64,000 nucleotides of DNA from Ipomoea triloba (GCF_003576645.1 NC_044925.1:21276267-21340266); one strand, 5' to 3'; counted from the stretch's first letter, positions 35,243-48,050 are shown. Notes: generated by a model from the letters alone, not told the origin. A program made the numbers and translations.

Positions 35243-37381
35243 CTATGATGATGCATCAGTCTTTCCTTGACTAGGACCTACTGTTCTTTCCCGAGAAGTC
35301 TTCGTGTTTGGATAGTCTTTCGCATCAGAATTGCCTGCTTGTGGGCTCTTACTTGTGTTGCTTTCTCCAGATATTGGCTGTTTATCCTGACTACCAATCT
35401 TTGGGCCTTTTCCAATTGCATCAGGTGACTCTTTTCTTGATTCGACCACTATTTCATTTACTGCCTCCTCCAACTTATCCAATCTCGTTTTCAACTCTGA
35501 GAGCTGTGGTTCAGATGCTTCTTCTTTTTCTACCTCGGCCATTTCTTCCATTTCTTTCGCTTTTGCTTCTTCTTCGGCTTGCTTTTTCACTTCCACTTCC
35601 TGAATTGGGAATTTGAACAACAGAATTAATTAAGGACCAGTCATAGTGCAAAGACTTTAAAAGCCTTTCCTGCTACATTGAGAGTTTTTGCCATTCAGGT
35701 ACAAGAGGTTTTAAAAAACTATGCATCTTGCATTTTAAAGACATTTCTATATAGTTTGACTAGGAACTAGGTTCATGGATACAATGGAAGTCATTCGTTA
35801 AGATAAAGGCGATGCAAATACTAAAATTCCAGCACTTCTACTCGCACTGTATTTACACCTTGTCAAACAAAATGTTAACGAATTCAAGTTTTTAATTCTG
35901 AGAGTGGTTAGAAATATGAAGGTTTTCATCTCAAGAGAGGAAGGAGGTTCAGATTGTTACATTCTAGATGTTCACTGGACACTGATACTGATAGTGCATA
36001 TATAGATGAACCCGACATATTTCACAAAGAGGAGGAGGGAGTTAGGAAGAAGGAAAGTATTCAAACGGGAAGTTTTATTACCGCTTCCATTCTTCTGATC
36101 TCATAGCGAGCATATTGAGCCACCAAATATACAGCTGTTACAAGATATATGATATTCAGATTGTAGCTCCAAAGAACATATGTAAAGCATTCTAAATATG
36201 TGAATTAGAGGTACCCAGTGAAGGCAGGCAGGCAAAGAAGAGTTGTACCAGATGGAAATCCAGCCTGATCATCATAAAATTAAATAATATTATAAGAAAT
36301 GCAACATAACTTGAATAAAAACACCACTCGCAACAAAAAAAGAATATAGTAAGGCCTTTGTTATAAAAATTGCGCCCATAAGTCGAGGGGGTTACAGCCC
36401 TAGGCTACTTTTAGTCGGCCCGCTAGGCGGCCTTGGTGTCTAACTCGGCCGAGTCGACGTTCAACTCGACCGAGTGTTTTTTTTCTTAAATTCCCTTGCC
36501 TATACGTCGTCACCCACTCGTTGCTCCTCTTTCATATTCCTCGGTACTCAGCTAATAGTCTAACATATCTAGCTGATTAGTTTGAGAAATTATAATAGTC
36601 TAACAGCTCACAACCTACTGCCTCTTTTTTTTTTTTTTTTTTTTTTCTTTCTTTCTTTCTTTTAATAATTACTCAGCCGCCTAGCCGCTAGGCGTCCAAC
36701 TAGCGCCTAGTGCCTTCTGAACCATTGAACCATTGAGTAAGGCCACAATCACACAACATACACATTAAGATTCAATTCACAGGTCATTCTAAGTCTTTAA
36801 TCTTAAAGGTGAATGCAGATTCAGTGCATTGGTAACATGAGGCCGCTCTTATTACCACAACAGATGTCTTGTCTTCTTCTTTGCTCTTTGCTCTACATGT
36901 TCATTCCTATGAAGCTAAGCTTAATTCTTTCAAAAGAAGAGAGAAATACACTAAATCAAACAGCTAAAACATCTTCCACTGAATGTGCTCTCATGTAAAC
37001 CGACATAACAGATACAAGAATGGCAGGCAAGAACTCATGGAAGCCGTAAATGTTCACACAAGTAAGCAATCGAATAGGGAAGTAGTGTTCGATAAAATGC
37101 CTAAAAGAAAGTTCGCGACAAGAGTACCCGAATTTCTTCTTCTCGGGAGGCTCTGTGAAGAGGATTTTAGCGGCCGACATGAAATTAAGGTTTTCCAGCT
37201 CCTTGTACGCATCATATCGAGTCAACGAAGAAGAAGAAGAAGAAGAAGAAGGATCTAATACTTCTTTGCTGTTGTTGTTGGCGGGCGGCTTGTTGCTGCT
37301 GCAAAAGGATCGTGTTAGGACGGGTCGGAATTTCCCTGAGATTCGCGCCAAAATGGTTTTACCGGCGAGCATCATTCCCAT
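35243..37381 (-). CDS. Plant organellar membrane coiled-coil protein, function unknown
   Basis: This is a spliced minus-strand gene with exons 37128-37381, 36215-36264, 36082-36134 and 35243-35599; all junctions are in phase and give 237 residues. The N-terminus (GKTILARISGKFRPVLTRSF) is basic and acid-free, suggesting a mitochondrial presequence. A Ser-rich linker, then LTRYDAYKELENLNFMSAAK and ILFTEPPEKKKFG follow. Exons 2 and 3 encode one hydrophobic segment, HLVQLFFACLPSLAVYLVAQ, a probable membrane span, then ARYEIRRME and a Glu/Lys-rich coiled coil (KKQAEEEAKAKEMEEMAEV, LKTRLDKLEEAVNEIV). The tail is polar and low-complexity. The layout resembles a conserved plant protein of unknown role; I cannot name it safely. 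Intron 1 holds a repeat element (36370-36735). Confidence 0.8.
36370..36735. mobile_element. GC-rich repeat element inside an intron
   Basis: The left side has GCCCGCTAGGCGGCC and AACTCGGCCGAGTCG; the right side has CAGCCGCCTAGCCGCTAGGC and AACTAGCGCCTAGTG, partly complementary to it. A poly(T) tract of about 20 bases (36627-36646) and CTTT repeats lie between. The class is uncertain (SINE-like or MITE). It lies wholly within intron 1 of the membrane protein gene. Confidence 0.5.
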
Positions 37382-37449
37382 CCACCCAGCAACACATCAC
37401 CGGCGGCGAGAGAACCTTCAGAGTGCGATTCAGAGATCAGTGTTTAGTA

Positions 37450-38410
37450 CTTAGTAGCCGTTGAGGTGTTATTTTTTTCCATTTTCCATTCTATATATAT
37501 ACAAATTCCTCCACATTTTGGCTATTTGGTTGGATGAGTTACAATTCAATTACAACACAATTTTTTGGCCACCTAAATTACCATATTTGATTTAAGAGAA
37601 TTGCAATTTTACATAATTGTAATTTTCTTATTTTGTTGAATTGCAATTCATACCAGTTCTTAATTATTATTAGTATTATTATTAAATAAGGACATTTTAA
37701 TTTTTATACCAGTTCTTTCTTTCTTATTCCCAATAATTTTATTTCTCCTTACCAAACAAAGATGATCAATTAGGTGAAATATATATAATTTTTGTATTCT
37801 AAGTTACACCTTCAGTTACTGTAACACGTCTTAATGGAACCCCAAAATCTGGATCTTTGTAATGTGATTTATTCTCCTATGTAGTTTGTGAATTAGGATC
37901 TTTATAATGTGATTTACCCTCCTGTTTAGTTTGTGAGTTATTACACAGTATACACTCTAATGACAACTTTTTTAAATCAAAGATCATGGGCACCCAAATT
38001 TTGGGTCATTGTGAAAGGACTATAGTACAATATGGATCTATAAGAATAGGTTTATTGGTTGTGTACACAAACAAACCAGTAAAGATCAATACACAATCAT
38101 ATTATATCAACAATACAAGTCCATAAATAGGATATTCAACTTCATTTTACATCTCAGTGCTGACAAGAAATACAGAAGCAAAAGAGGTTACAGCATTTTA
38201 ACAATCAACATGCAAAAGCAAGAAGAACAGATGAATGGTGGTATCAAACATGCGTTTAAGTTGAATCCTGCAAGGATGTTGGATTGGTATCAGTTCATTG
38301 TTCTGAAACAAAATTGGTTGCTGAAAGTTGATAATAAGGGAATAGAGGCTGGTACCAATTTTCATCCATTAGCCTCTGTGAGGCAAAGATATTTAGTTTC
38401 TGAATAGCAA
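37450..38410. other. Intergenic DNA between two minus-strand genes
   Basis: A MITE-like stretch at about 37520-37770 is rich in ATTGCAATT words (TTGGCTATTTGGTTGG at its left). A local repeat GGATCTTTGTAATGTGATTT / GGATCTTTATAATGTGATTT lies at 37851 and 37897, about 46 bp apart. An open frame at 38210-38407 just beyond the DCN1 stop is not recognisable. Confidence 0.4.
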
Positions 38411-38415
38411 TTCAC

Positions 38416-41400
38416 CTAGCCCTGATTTGCTCTCACCCAGTCCACAAAGTTGTCTAGGACCAATGGCCAAGCAAGCTCTGGATCGTAATTGCTAAAATCT
38501 GGGAAACTTATCTGTTCAAATGGAGAAGCCTCATTATTGAAAGCTAGACAGCCATAAATGCTATGAACCATACCACAAAGGCCAAGTGCCCGAGTTTGTA
38601 TAAGAAGCACTAGTAACCAAAAGTATTCATCTAGTAGAAAGAAGGGGGTTCGGGGTGTAACATAGTAGGAAGCTACAACCCTTTCTAGACAGTAGGTCTG
38701 AATTCAAATTCCACTGCCCTTCTCCCCCATCAGACATACCAAAATAAGGGTAAGAGAAGTGAAGCATTACCTCATTGCAAAATCTATAAAATCCCATCCA
38801 CTGATCCATGTTTATGACCTTATACTCGCTCTGTGTCTGACAATAATAATCAAGCACCAATACAATATCATTAAGCAATATGACATATTATCACTAATTC
38901 ACTTAGTATAGAATCTCTCTCAAAACAAAATGGTCCCAATACTTAAAAGGTACCATTGTGCATCGGAAAACACAGCTAGTCTGGGCATCTGGCAACCTAG
39001 TACTAAATCACAGTCCATATCATTTAGGCAATACCAGATAAGGAATTTAGCTTGAGCTAAAATAAGCATCAACATGCATGTACACACTCGCGCACACATG
39101 TATATATCAATCCTAAATAACCATCAGAAATCTGACAATGTCACACCAGTTTGGAAACTGAAAAGGTCTCCACCTATACAAAGGAAAAGATAACGGAAGG
39201 AATCACCATTGAGAGATAACTAACCTGTAAGTACTGGACAAATGCACCAACTTGGGGGCAAAAATAGGGCCCCAAAACAAGATCGAGCAACACACAGATG
39301 CTCTCGATGTCTATGCTCTTCTGCTTCTCCTCTAGAAACCAAGAGGGAAAAAGAAAAGATGTTTAGTAGCATACAAGAAGACAAGACAACAATTAACCAG
39401 TTGCCTGTCTAAAGTTGTCATAAATGGTAAAGTGGAAACTAAAAAAGAATTATGTGAGAAAATAAGGTAAGAGCTGGAACTTTTTTGTCTTCAATTCTAT
39501 AATTTTACCAATTACCATCCCATGTTGTTTACCTTGTGCAGTTTGTTCTGGTTAAAACACAATCTAAATTAAAGAGCATTTAACTACCAAGTAAACATTA
39601 AGAGGTTGTAAAGAAGTGTTATGCGGATTATAGAAATGCCATACCAGTTAAGCAATATCGAAACGAGTAGGCATAAAAGTCCACAAAGTTTGATGGTCTT
39701 CTGACCTTCAACATACAGAAAGTGGGGAAAATAAATAAGGAATAAGAGGAAAGGGTTCAGAGTTCATCAAGCAGCATAAAATCAAGTCAGAGGGCTTAAC
39801 ATAAGTGGAAATGAAACCCTTGAAAGGTGGTACCTCCTTCTCAAGTTCTGGAAGTGCTTTCTTTATTTTTTGTATTGTGTCAGCTCTTAGTGCTTTAAGT
39901 GCTTTTCGCCATTCCTCCTAATAAAAGAAAATAGGATGAGTATACTTTGGACCAGGAAAATAAAGAAACAAAGAGAAAATTAAGTGCCGAGAAATTATCA
40001 TTTTGTAAAGACAATAAAGCTGGTTAGAGAAACTGTAATGATTAATAGATAATAAGCAAGTGCAAGTAATGGTCTCCTGATTACCAGAGTAAAATATCCT
40101 TGCTTTTCAGCTTGCATTTTCCTGAAATGCGAGGGATTAGTATTAAACCACAAAACATACACAAAGTTTGTGAAAGTCCTACTTTTAGAGTGAAAGTTAC
40201 CAAGCAAGCATTAGGATTCGAACATCAGTGTGGTCCACTTCCAAATCTGAACAGAGAGACTCAATACCTTCAGGGCTGTTTAAGGGAAAAATTATACATT
40301 AGATATGAACAACAAATTTAACATAAAAATAGCAGTAGAACCATTAGATGCATGCAACATGTTGGATGAAATTAGGTAGTAGGTACTGTAAAAACTATCA
40401 ACCCGTGGAAGCAAGATAAATAGTTGAAAAGATTTCAATGTTATTTTAAATTTTGGCTTTAAGCAAAATTTTCTTCGGACAAAGACCTCCATGGTATTGG
40501 TTTAAAACTAGAAATCTAGAATCCAATTAACCTCACTGATTCTACAATAAAAGAATTTGTAAGACAATTTAAGTGTCTTTGATCAATTACATGTACAAAA
40601 GAATGGGTAAACTTACTCAATTACACCAGACAAATTATTAGCATAGGTATAAAAGACCTGATCAATTCGTTCTAACTCTTTACTTGCTGCTTTACCTGAA
40701 GCTGGACAGATGGAAATCACGTGAGAGAGTGTAATACCCTTTAAGCAATGATGTGTTTGCCATAGCAAGTAAATAAAATAGAGAACCAATGCAAAAACAT
40801 CAAAAGCAAAAGTTAGTGTAATCTCTATCAAGAACAGTATATCTAACTAGTTGTAATGAACATCTTCTTGAGCCTGGCACTAACGTTTTCCTTTAACATT
40901 TTCAATTCTTAGACAAGAAATATCTTAAACACATTACACATCTCTAAGCAAACCCCATCTATCATATGAATCTCTTTCTATCCTATCATTTAATAGCAGC
41001 TTATTATTGATCCTAGCAACATGATTTAAAAGTATGCTAGCGAATTCATGTTTCCACTAAAAATACTAACCATTGTATGCTAACCTCAAACTCCAGAACT
41101 AAAGGATTGACACAATGCATCCAAGTATTCAACTGCCATACAAACTTCTTTTATTGTAAAAGGGAACTACGCAGAACTCTGAGCAATCAATTTCTAAATT
41201 TAGCAAAACAAAATTCCTATTCTGAGTCTAGTGGCATAAATTTCAAGCATTAATTATCGTTTCAATCCGAATTCAAGGGCTGAAATCCATATCTGATTAA
41301 CGCCATCCACAGCTCTTTAATAGTCTCAAAGGCCGAAAACAATAAGAAACAATACTAATCGCTTATAGAGGTAGCAACTTTCAACTATTCAAAATTTGAT

Positions 41401-41568
41401 ATAAAGACAGCAACTTAAAGTCGAATTGCTCGAAAACCGATCCGCTACGAATGAATGAAACGCAATCACATAAACCAGAGAAAAGCTAAAGTAATTTTGG
41501 CAATGACAGAGGTAACCGGAAAAATTACCAGAGCGAAAGAGATCCACAGCTGATGATGCACGAGGCAT
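38416..41568 (-). CDS. DCN1-like cullin neddylation protein
   Basis: This is a scaffold co-E3 of the DCN1/DCUN1D family (DUF298, cullin-binding PONY domain), which helps transfer NEDD8 from the E2 enzyme to cullins and so activates cullin-RING ubiquitin ligases. Nine minus-strand exons fit in phase: 41529-41568, 40617-40695, 40201-40275, 40085-40121, 39834-39917, 39645-39705, 39225-39331, 38771-38836 and 38416-38511, giving 214 residues. Family segments in order are RIDQVFYTYANN, GIESLCSDLEVDHTDVRILM, KMQAEKQGYFTLEEWRKAL, NFVDFYAYSFRYCL, KSIDIESICVLLDLVLG, MDQWMGFYRFCNEISFPDFS and the C-terminal YDPELAWPLVLDNFVDWVR. The last holds the acidic and aromatic patch that contacts cullin. There is no N-terminal UBA domain, as in the short plant forms. 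All exons are intact. Confidence 0.93.
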
Positions 41569-41864
41569 CTTTGAAGAACTGGCCACTCAGAGCAGGAAAG
41601 TCTGATGATCAGATGACGAGAGGAGAAGATCCTCCGAGCGACCAATGCTAAAACGTCGTCGCTCCAGAGTTTCCACTGACTCCCCGTCTCCGAGCGCCAA
41701 GTTCTACCCAAGTCCCAAGGCAAGAAGATTATTTGGCCTTTTTCTTTAAAAATAAAAACTAAACAAAAAATGATAAACGTAGTCTACTTCCTATATGCCA
41801 CAAGTTCTGATTTTATTAAAATGAAAATAAAATATAAAAATTATAATTTACTCTTTTATATGAA

Positions 41865-42347
41865 GTTGCTGTATGGTCACCTCCACCTCTTGGTATGGTA
41901 AAATGTAACATTGATGCTTCTTTATTGCATGATAATGTGGGTTTTGGTGCAGTCATACGTGATCACTTTGGTCATTTTGTGGCTGCCTTCAGTGGTCTTC
42001 TACCTTGTGCGAAAGATCCTTATCTTGCGGAGACAATGGCAGTAAAGGAAGCACTTACATGGATAAAGAATCGGGGTTATAACAACATTATTGTGGAATC
42101 TGATTGCCAAAGCTTTTGTTTAAATTTTAATTCTGCTTGTAATGACTTTTCTTACGTCGGTTTACTTATTAAGCAATGTCGGTATATTGCTAGTGGCATT
42201 GGGAACATTTCTGTTCGCCATGTCAATAGGTCAGCGAATCATGTAGCTCATGTCCTTGCACGGGCGACTGGTTCTTCTTCTGTCCTTGGTGTGTGGGATT
42301 TTGCCCCTCCTGATTGTATTTCGTCTTTTTTCAGGGATTTAATATAA
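41865..42347 (+). pseudogene. LINE-type RNase H domain, open frame intact
   Basis: The frame opens upstream with EVAVWSPPPLGMVKCNIDAS, the W.PP..G..K.N.DA entry of RNase H domains at the 3' end of plant LINE ORF2. From the Met at 41895 it encodes 150 residues: Asp7 (NIDAS), Glu46 (LAETMAVKEAL), Asp70 (IIVESDCQ) and the HVNRSANHVAHVLARA tail, where the last catalytic Asp position reads His, as is common in this class. No reverse transcriptase lies upstream, so it is a 5'-truncated LINE tail. The A-rich run at 42367-42380 leading into (TA)n fits a LINE 3' end. Domestication is possible but unproven. Confidence 0.75.
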
Positions 42348-42377
42348 GTTGTTTCGTTTGGTTTTCAAAAAAAATAA

Positions 42378-42381
<4 letters not shown>

Positions 42382-42430
<49 letters not shown>
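42382..42430. repeat. (TA)n microsatellite
   Basis: About 24 TA units directly after the A-rich end of the LINE fragment, a common place for microsatellite birth. Confidence 0.95.
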
Positions 42431-42432
<2 letters not shown>

Positions 42433-42549
42433 TTAAAACGAAAGAAATAGTGATTTTTTTTTCTAAGAAAACTTATAGTTACTACTAGAGAGTGTATATT
42501 GAGTAAATCTCGTATTGTGATTATAACTAACAAATGACCACAATAAGGT

Positions 42550-42844
42550 CGCAAATTATACTGTGGATCATGATCATAGCTGATACTGCAGTTGTGTTTA
42601 AAAGATACTTCAGTTGTGTTAAAAGGAAACTGCAATTGCACGGAACAGAGGTCGTTTATCCGTTCAACACAACTGCAGTATCCGTTCAACACAACTGCAG
42701 TATCTTTTCAACACAACTGCAGTATCTTTTCAATACAACTGCAGTTCCAGATGGATGACACGACCTCTGTTCCGCGCAACTGCAGTATCCTTTCAACACA
42801 AATGCAATATCAACCATGACCCATGTTCCACGATATAACGACTG
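42550..42844. mobile_element. MULE-type MITE with CAACTGCAGTATC repeats
   Basis: The left end is CGCAAATTATACTGTGGATC and the right end, reversed, CAGTCGTTATATCGTGGAAC. The 9-bp target copies CAATAAGGT lie at 42541-42549 and 42845-42853. The interior is a minisatellite of TTCAACACAACTGCAGTATC units in both orientations. It belongs to the same end-sequence family as 16404-16981 and 27713-27982. Confidence 0.9.
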
Positions 42845-42959
42845 CAATAAGGTAAATCAAAATAGATTAGTCATAGTTGATTGTTTGATTGACTGAAGCT
42901 AAGAAAACTAATAAACCGCTCTCACTAGGAGTCGAACATGAAGCCTTGTACAACCACGG

Positions 42960-43325
42960 AAAACCCTTCAGGGTACCAATAAACTAAGGGGTACCCTTCA
43001 TCTTCGGCCCGCCATGGAGACGAAGGTTTTCCCTGACAGGCCAGAGACAAAGGGGTCTCCGGCTATTTTTTTTTATAAAAAATTTAATTTTTTTTAAATT
43101 TAAAATTATTAAAATAAAAGTTAAAAAATATTTTTACATTCGGTAACCGATACGTTAGCTTATCAACATGTAAACATGTCTTTAAAAAAAAAGGTAAACA
43201 TGTCATTTTTTTGTGAAATTGCATGAATTTGTGTTGTTCAAGGACCTAATTGTAATTTTTTTTTAGTTCAGTGACCTAATTTCATTTTGGTGTGTAGTTG
43301 AATGACATATTTGATCCTTATTCCT
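42960..43325. mobile_element. Truncated relative of the 3127-3797 element
   Basis: It carries GAGACGAAGGTTTTCCCTGA and GAGACAAAGGGGTCTCCGG words, and a right tail GTGTGTAGTTGAATGACATA followed by TTTGATCCTTATTC that matches the right end at 3777-3800. The left inverted end is missing. Confidence 0.65.
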
Positions 43326-43739
43326 AAAAAAACATAATTGTAGAATTTAAAATATGTAACTATTTTGAAAAGAAATGAATTAAAATATAAAATTTGAATT
43401 TATAAAAAACTTCAAATTTGGACTTCTAAAAGAAGAAAAACATTACTCCTTTTTTTTTTTTTTTCAAAAATAATAATCAGTTATCCGACTTATAACTTTA
43501 TTTACACTTATCATGAGTTATAATAAAATCTAAATACAAACCATTTGCTTTCATGAAAGTTTCATTGTTATTGCTCCATCTAGCCATCCCATTTTTATAC
43601 ATTATATTTGATTTAAAGCATTTTTGTGCAAATAATGTATTCTTTGAAAACATTCTAACACATATAATATTTGACTATATAACTTTGGGCCGGGATTCTG
43701 TGGGAGGAGTACGCATGATAAATATTAGCTCTTTTCAAT

Positions 43740-44493
43740 AGTGGATTAAGAAAAATTTTCAGGAGCTGAATACGAACAAGTATAGTGAAATCATAATGGT
43801 TTGTTGGAGTTTGCGGAAGGGTAGAACAAAGTTTGGAATCAAAGAAGTTCCAATTCTTTTAACATTATGCGAGAGGCAAAGATATTCTCACAAGGATGGA
43901 GGGGAGCTAGAAAACCAGAAGACCAAAGGACAAGACTTGAAAACATTATGGTAACTAATAAGTGGAAGAAACTCCGATCCCATATGGATGGCTAGTTAAA
44001 TATTAATATGGATGTAGCAATTGACACATAAGGAAGAATAATGGGCTTCGGTTGCATTGTTAGAGAGATCAAGATGGCAGCTTTGTTAAGGCAAAAGAAA
44101 TCCATGAAAATGGACCTTCAATCGTAAGACAACATAAGCTTCGAGCATCGGAGAAGCTTTATCATGGTTAAAGAACTCAAGAATTGATAGTATACACGTT
44201 GAATTCAATGCATTGGAGGTGATAAATGGACTTAAAACTTGCAGAACCAATACAACTTTTGATTTAATTTAATTATGCAGGATGTAATTGAAATAGCTAA
44301 ATAGTTTAAAGTGTTGGTTTCTTCATATCAAACGATCTACGAATATGGTAACTCATCTTCTAGCTTGGAGCGTCATATCTAAGGCAGATTGTATGGAGTA
44401 GTTTTTCATTCCTAGTCTCCCTATTTACGTACCAAACTATAAGCTTCGATTTGTTGAGTTAATGAATTTTGGTTTATAAAAAAAAAAAAAAAC
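43740..44493 (+). pseudogene. LINE ORF2 RNase H tail with poly(A)
   Basis: Broken frames read NINMDVAIDT, GRIMGFGCIVRE, FVKAKEIHENGPSIVR and ALSWLKNSRIDSIHVEFNAL, then VINGLKTCRTNTTFDLI, in the order of a LINE RNase H domain. The element ends at an A run of about 14 bases (44479-44493), typical of LINE insertion. It is older than the neighbouring fragment at 41865-42347 because stops are frequent. Confidence 0.75.
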
Positions 44494-44499
44494 TTAATA

Positions 44500-45300
44500 C
44501 ACCCATATTACAAATAAAGAATGGAGTGGTAAAAAAAATAAAACAGTGAAAATGTTGTGGTTTCATTAAGCAATGAAGGCAATTTTTATTTTTTTATTTT
44601 TGTAAACAATTCCATATCAATACATTACAACCACAGGATTTGAAATGAATGATTGCCAAGGGTGTTAATGGGGATGTACAGAGCATATATATAGACTATA
44701 TATAACATGAGTGAACTAATCGACCTCTTTTAGGACTTGCATGACCTCCAAGACTAGAAACCGATCTTCATAGGTTCTCGACTACACAAAGTTCACCTTT
44801 CATGTCACTATCTTGAAGGTCACATCATTGCCTTACACATTTTTCACTAACTTGATTTGCATATGCATGTTCACCACTCCAGCCTTGTTAGACAATCTCC
44901 ATCATGTGTCAAACCTAGAGGTGCTCACGATTCGATTCTGGTCCGGTTTCGATTTAGAACTGACGGTTCGTGGTTTCAAGATAGCCGGAACCGGGATTTT
45001 ATTTGTCTGGTTCCAGAACTAATGGTTCCGGTTAGAACTGCCGGTTCTAATAATCAGACTTATTATTTTTTTTTATTTAGCGCATCAACGCAAATTGAGC
45101 TTATGCAACAGTGCAAAATGCACTACTCCGTCACCTAAATTTGCGCTGATGCGTCCCAATAATTTCTTTTCCACCAACCAAATAATGGAATATATTTTCC
45201 TGGTAATTTGTTTTCCATGGAATTTGAATTCCATTTCTTTCAAATATTTTCCAGCGAACCAAACGGGCTGCAAGTCTCTTTTCTAGATGAAAAATTTTAA
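44500..45300. other. Intergenic DNA with repeat motifs
   Basis: At 44935-45055 the words CGGTTTCGATT, CCGGAACCGGGA, GGTTCCAGAAC and GGTTCCGG recur, a motif cluster often near hAT-type elements. A hairpin pair CGCATCAACGCAAAT (45080-45094) and ATTTGCGCTGATGCG (45139-45153) encloses 44 bp. No gene was seen. Confidence 0.45.
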
Positions 45301-45734
45301 GAACTTCTCTCTCTTAATTTTGTACAGCACTTGTATTCAGCATGCATAGAATTTGTGTTGTGTAATTGGTGTGTTTCATTCTTCAAATCTTCATCTATTT
45401 ATAGATGTGAATTTTGAAGTTGCCCCGTTGGAGATAAGCAATTTCAAATATTTGAATCTTGTACTTGAGATATTGTCGTGTAGAAATGTTAAAAATAATT
45501 CCAACTTTTATAAGATGTCCAGATGATTTTTGACTTTGTAAAATTTTCCTGATCTTGCAAGGAATCTCCATGCTTTATAATCAATTTTTGTCAAGATTTG
45601 TCTTGAGCTTACTTGGCTGATAGATTTTCTCCTTCAAATCTTGTCTTCTTAAATTTATTTGAAATTTCCTCAACCGATTCTGCATTAGGGCGTGACTTGA
45701 CCTTTTAATTTAAGTAAGATCTTGGCTTAGTCTT

Positions 45735-45890
45735 AATAAATAATTCTTAGCTCATGAATCAATTCCTTAGTTGATAAATTAATTCCTTGGCACATGAATT
45801 AATTCTTTACTTGATAAATTAATTTCTTGGCTCATGAATTAATTTCTTAGTTGATAAATTAATTCTTTGGCTCAATATTTAATCCTGAGC
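45735..45890. repeat. ~40-bp tandem repeat
   Basis: Three to four units combine CTTGGCTCATGAATTAATT and CTTAGTTGATAAATTAATT. It grades into a longer tract to about 46380 in which ACCGTGGCTCAT or GCGTGGCTCCTCC words recur irregularly every 40-60 bp. Confidence 0.75.
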
Positions 45891-46465
45891 TCATTTTGGA
45901 TTAAATTCTCTCAATGGGATTCACTCAGTTTCTAGAACCGTGGCTCATTAGTAGACCGTGACTCCTTAATTAAATCATTGGTTGATCCTTTTAATTTTGC
46001 TTTCGGTGGGAATTGAAGCCTAGATTAAAAAAAAAAAGCGTAGCTCATACCATGGCTCATTAGCTGGTCTTTTTTCAATATCAACCATAGTTCATCTCCT
46101 TGAATAAATTTAGAGTGTGGCTCCTCCTATTTAATTAATTAGAGTGTGGCTCCTCCTTTTAATTTCTATCCTTAGCTGATTCCTTTTACGAAATAGGAAC
46201 CGTGGCTCATCCTTAAATAAATTGAGACCGTAGCTCATCCCAATTAATAAATAGAGAGCGTGGCTCATCTTCAAGAATTAATTTCAAGCGTGTCTGATGG
46301 ATTAATTTTTGACCGTGACTTGACTAAAATATTTCAAACATGTCTTTGTCTTCATAAAATTAATTCCTTGGCTGATTTTAGATATCCATCGGTAGCTCTT
46401 CTTCTTCTTGACTTCTTCAAATAAAAATTAGGGGTAAAATTTTTATCTTAGAAATACAAATTGAA

Positions 46466-47372
46466 AAAAAATGTTCAAAATAACCACTCAACTACGCACA
46501 AAAATGTGGTTAGACCATTAAACTCAAAAAAGTGTAATTAACCACTCGAACATGTCAAATGTGTGCAATCAAACCACATTGACAAATTCTATCGGTTAAT
46601 TATCAGTTACCGAACCATATGATTTTTAAAAAAAATTATTTTTTAGCATATGACTATTTTTTTCATCTCTGGTACTGATGATGAAGAGAAATCTTTGTCT
46701 CCAACTGGAGACGAAGAAAAGGCTTCGTATCCAGTACCCGAGACAAAGAAAATCTTTGTCTCTAACACCTAAGTATATAGTGTCGGAGATGAACATAAGT
46801 CTTCGTCTTCAACACCGAAGACGAAGAAAACCCTTCGTCGTTTCTAGTGTTAGAGAAGAAGAAAATAGTTTTTTTAATAATATTTACTCCCCCTGTCCCA
46901 TTTTACCTGTCATGTTTACTATTCATTGGTCAAACCAACTCTTTCTTCATTACTTATTTTCTTTAGTAATTTTTAATTATTTTTAAATTTGATTTTTTTG
47001 CGTTTAATAGTACTTTTAATGTAGTTTCTAAATATATAAATTTTATATACTAATACTAAGTTTAATATTATGAAAAATTGAATTAAAAATAACTTCAGTC
47101 AAGCCTCGTTAACCGAATCAGACAAACAAAATGGGACGGAGGTAGTATTTTTTTTGTTTAATTTTTGGAAGAAAAAAAGTCCAACTCAGCCTTTTGTTGT
47201 AAAATAAATTTTAAAAATTTAAATGACACATCAACGATTTTAACAATAAATCGATCAAATTAGTTTAATTGCATGAATTTTACTTATCTGAAGGGCTGAT
47301 TGCATTTTTTTTTAGTTGGATGACCCAGTTGCATTTTCGCATGTAATTGAGCGATTATTTTGAACATTTTTC
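46466..47372. mobile_element. Inverted-repeat element with GAAGACGAAG core, host of a MITE
   Basis: The ends are AATGTTCAAAATAACCACTC and, reversed, AATGTTCAAAATAATCGCTC. The core (46680-46860) is packed with GAGACGAAG / GAAGACGAAG words as in the 3127-3797 element, though the ends differ. A Stowaway element (46887-47145) has inserted into it. A 102-codon frame over the core is repeat-driven. Confidence 0.75.
46887..47145. mobile_element. Stowaway-like MITE, second copy
   Basis: It begins CTCCCCCTGTCCCATTTTAC and ends AATGGGACGGAGGTAG, flanked by TA on both sides. It is the same family as 4859-5136, nested inside the larger inverted-repeat element. Confidence 0.88.
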
Positions 47373-47379
47373 TTCCAAA

Positions 47380-48050
47380 TCTCTTTTTCCCTTGGTAATG
47401 TGTGTATACCTTGATGTCTTGAACCAAACACTCCATTAAGATTTGGAGATTAGGTCCGTGGTTAGGACAAAATTTCCTAAGGATTGCCTCAAACATGAAA
47501 GATAAAGTCCCAAGTGGTTGGATTTGGTTGGATAAGAGACACGGGATTGAGCAATTAATATAATGTGAGCAACGATATGGAAGCAATAAAATGTGACCTA
47601 AAAATTTTTAGGTGATAATTATAATTTATAAGGCAAAAGTCACAAGTCTTTTTGAAGCTAAGTTAACTTAAACTCTACTATGGTGTGAATAATGTGATAT
47701 ACATTTTGAGATGATTTTTTTCCCAACTGGGGATGCGGGTTTGGCTTATGACTTGAATGGTATCCTTATTAAATGTTTTGCCCTATTTACTCAGAATGAA
47801 TCAATTTAATATCGTCATCCGCTTGCTCTCACTCAAAAGCCATTAGATTATTCGACAAAGCTACCTTTCAATCCAAATACTATTTGTTGGGTAATCTAAT
47901 TTTATCAAATTTCACTGATTATTACACTTAAAAGAGATTCATCAAAGTTTTACATTTAATTACTTTTTTTTTTGTGCTCATATAGATCAGAACGACCAAC
48001 TGGTTTTACCTCATTAGTAATAGTAAGGTGACCACTTCATAAAAATGATA
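47380..48050. other. Intergenic DNA, no gene seen
   Basis: No recognisable coding sequence or repeat was found. Open frames are short and unconvincing. Confidence 0.4.

Noticed and set aside
36982..37260. Plus-strand open frame starting with MCSHVNRHNRYKNG
   Set aside because: It overlaps intron 1 and exon 1 of the minus-strand gene in antisense; no independent support.
37155..37454. Plus-strand open frame of 99 codons
   Set aside because: It is the antisense of the first exon of the minus-strand membrane protein gene; its Glu run comes from the Ser-rich linker.
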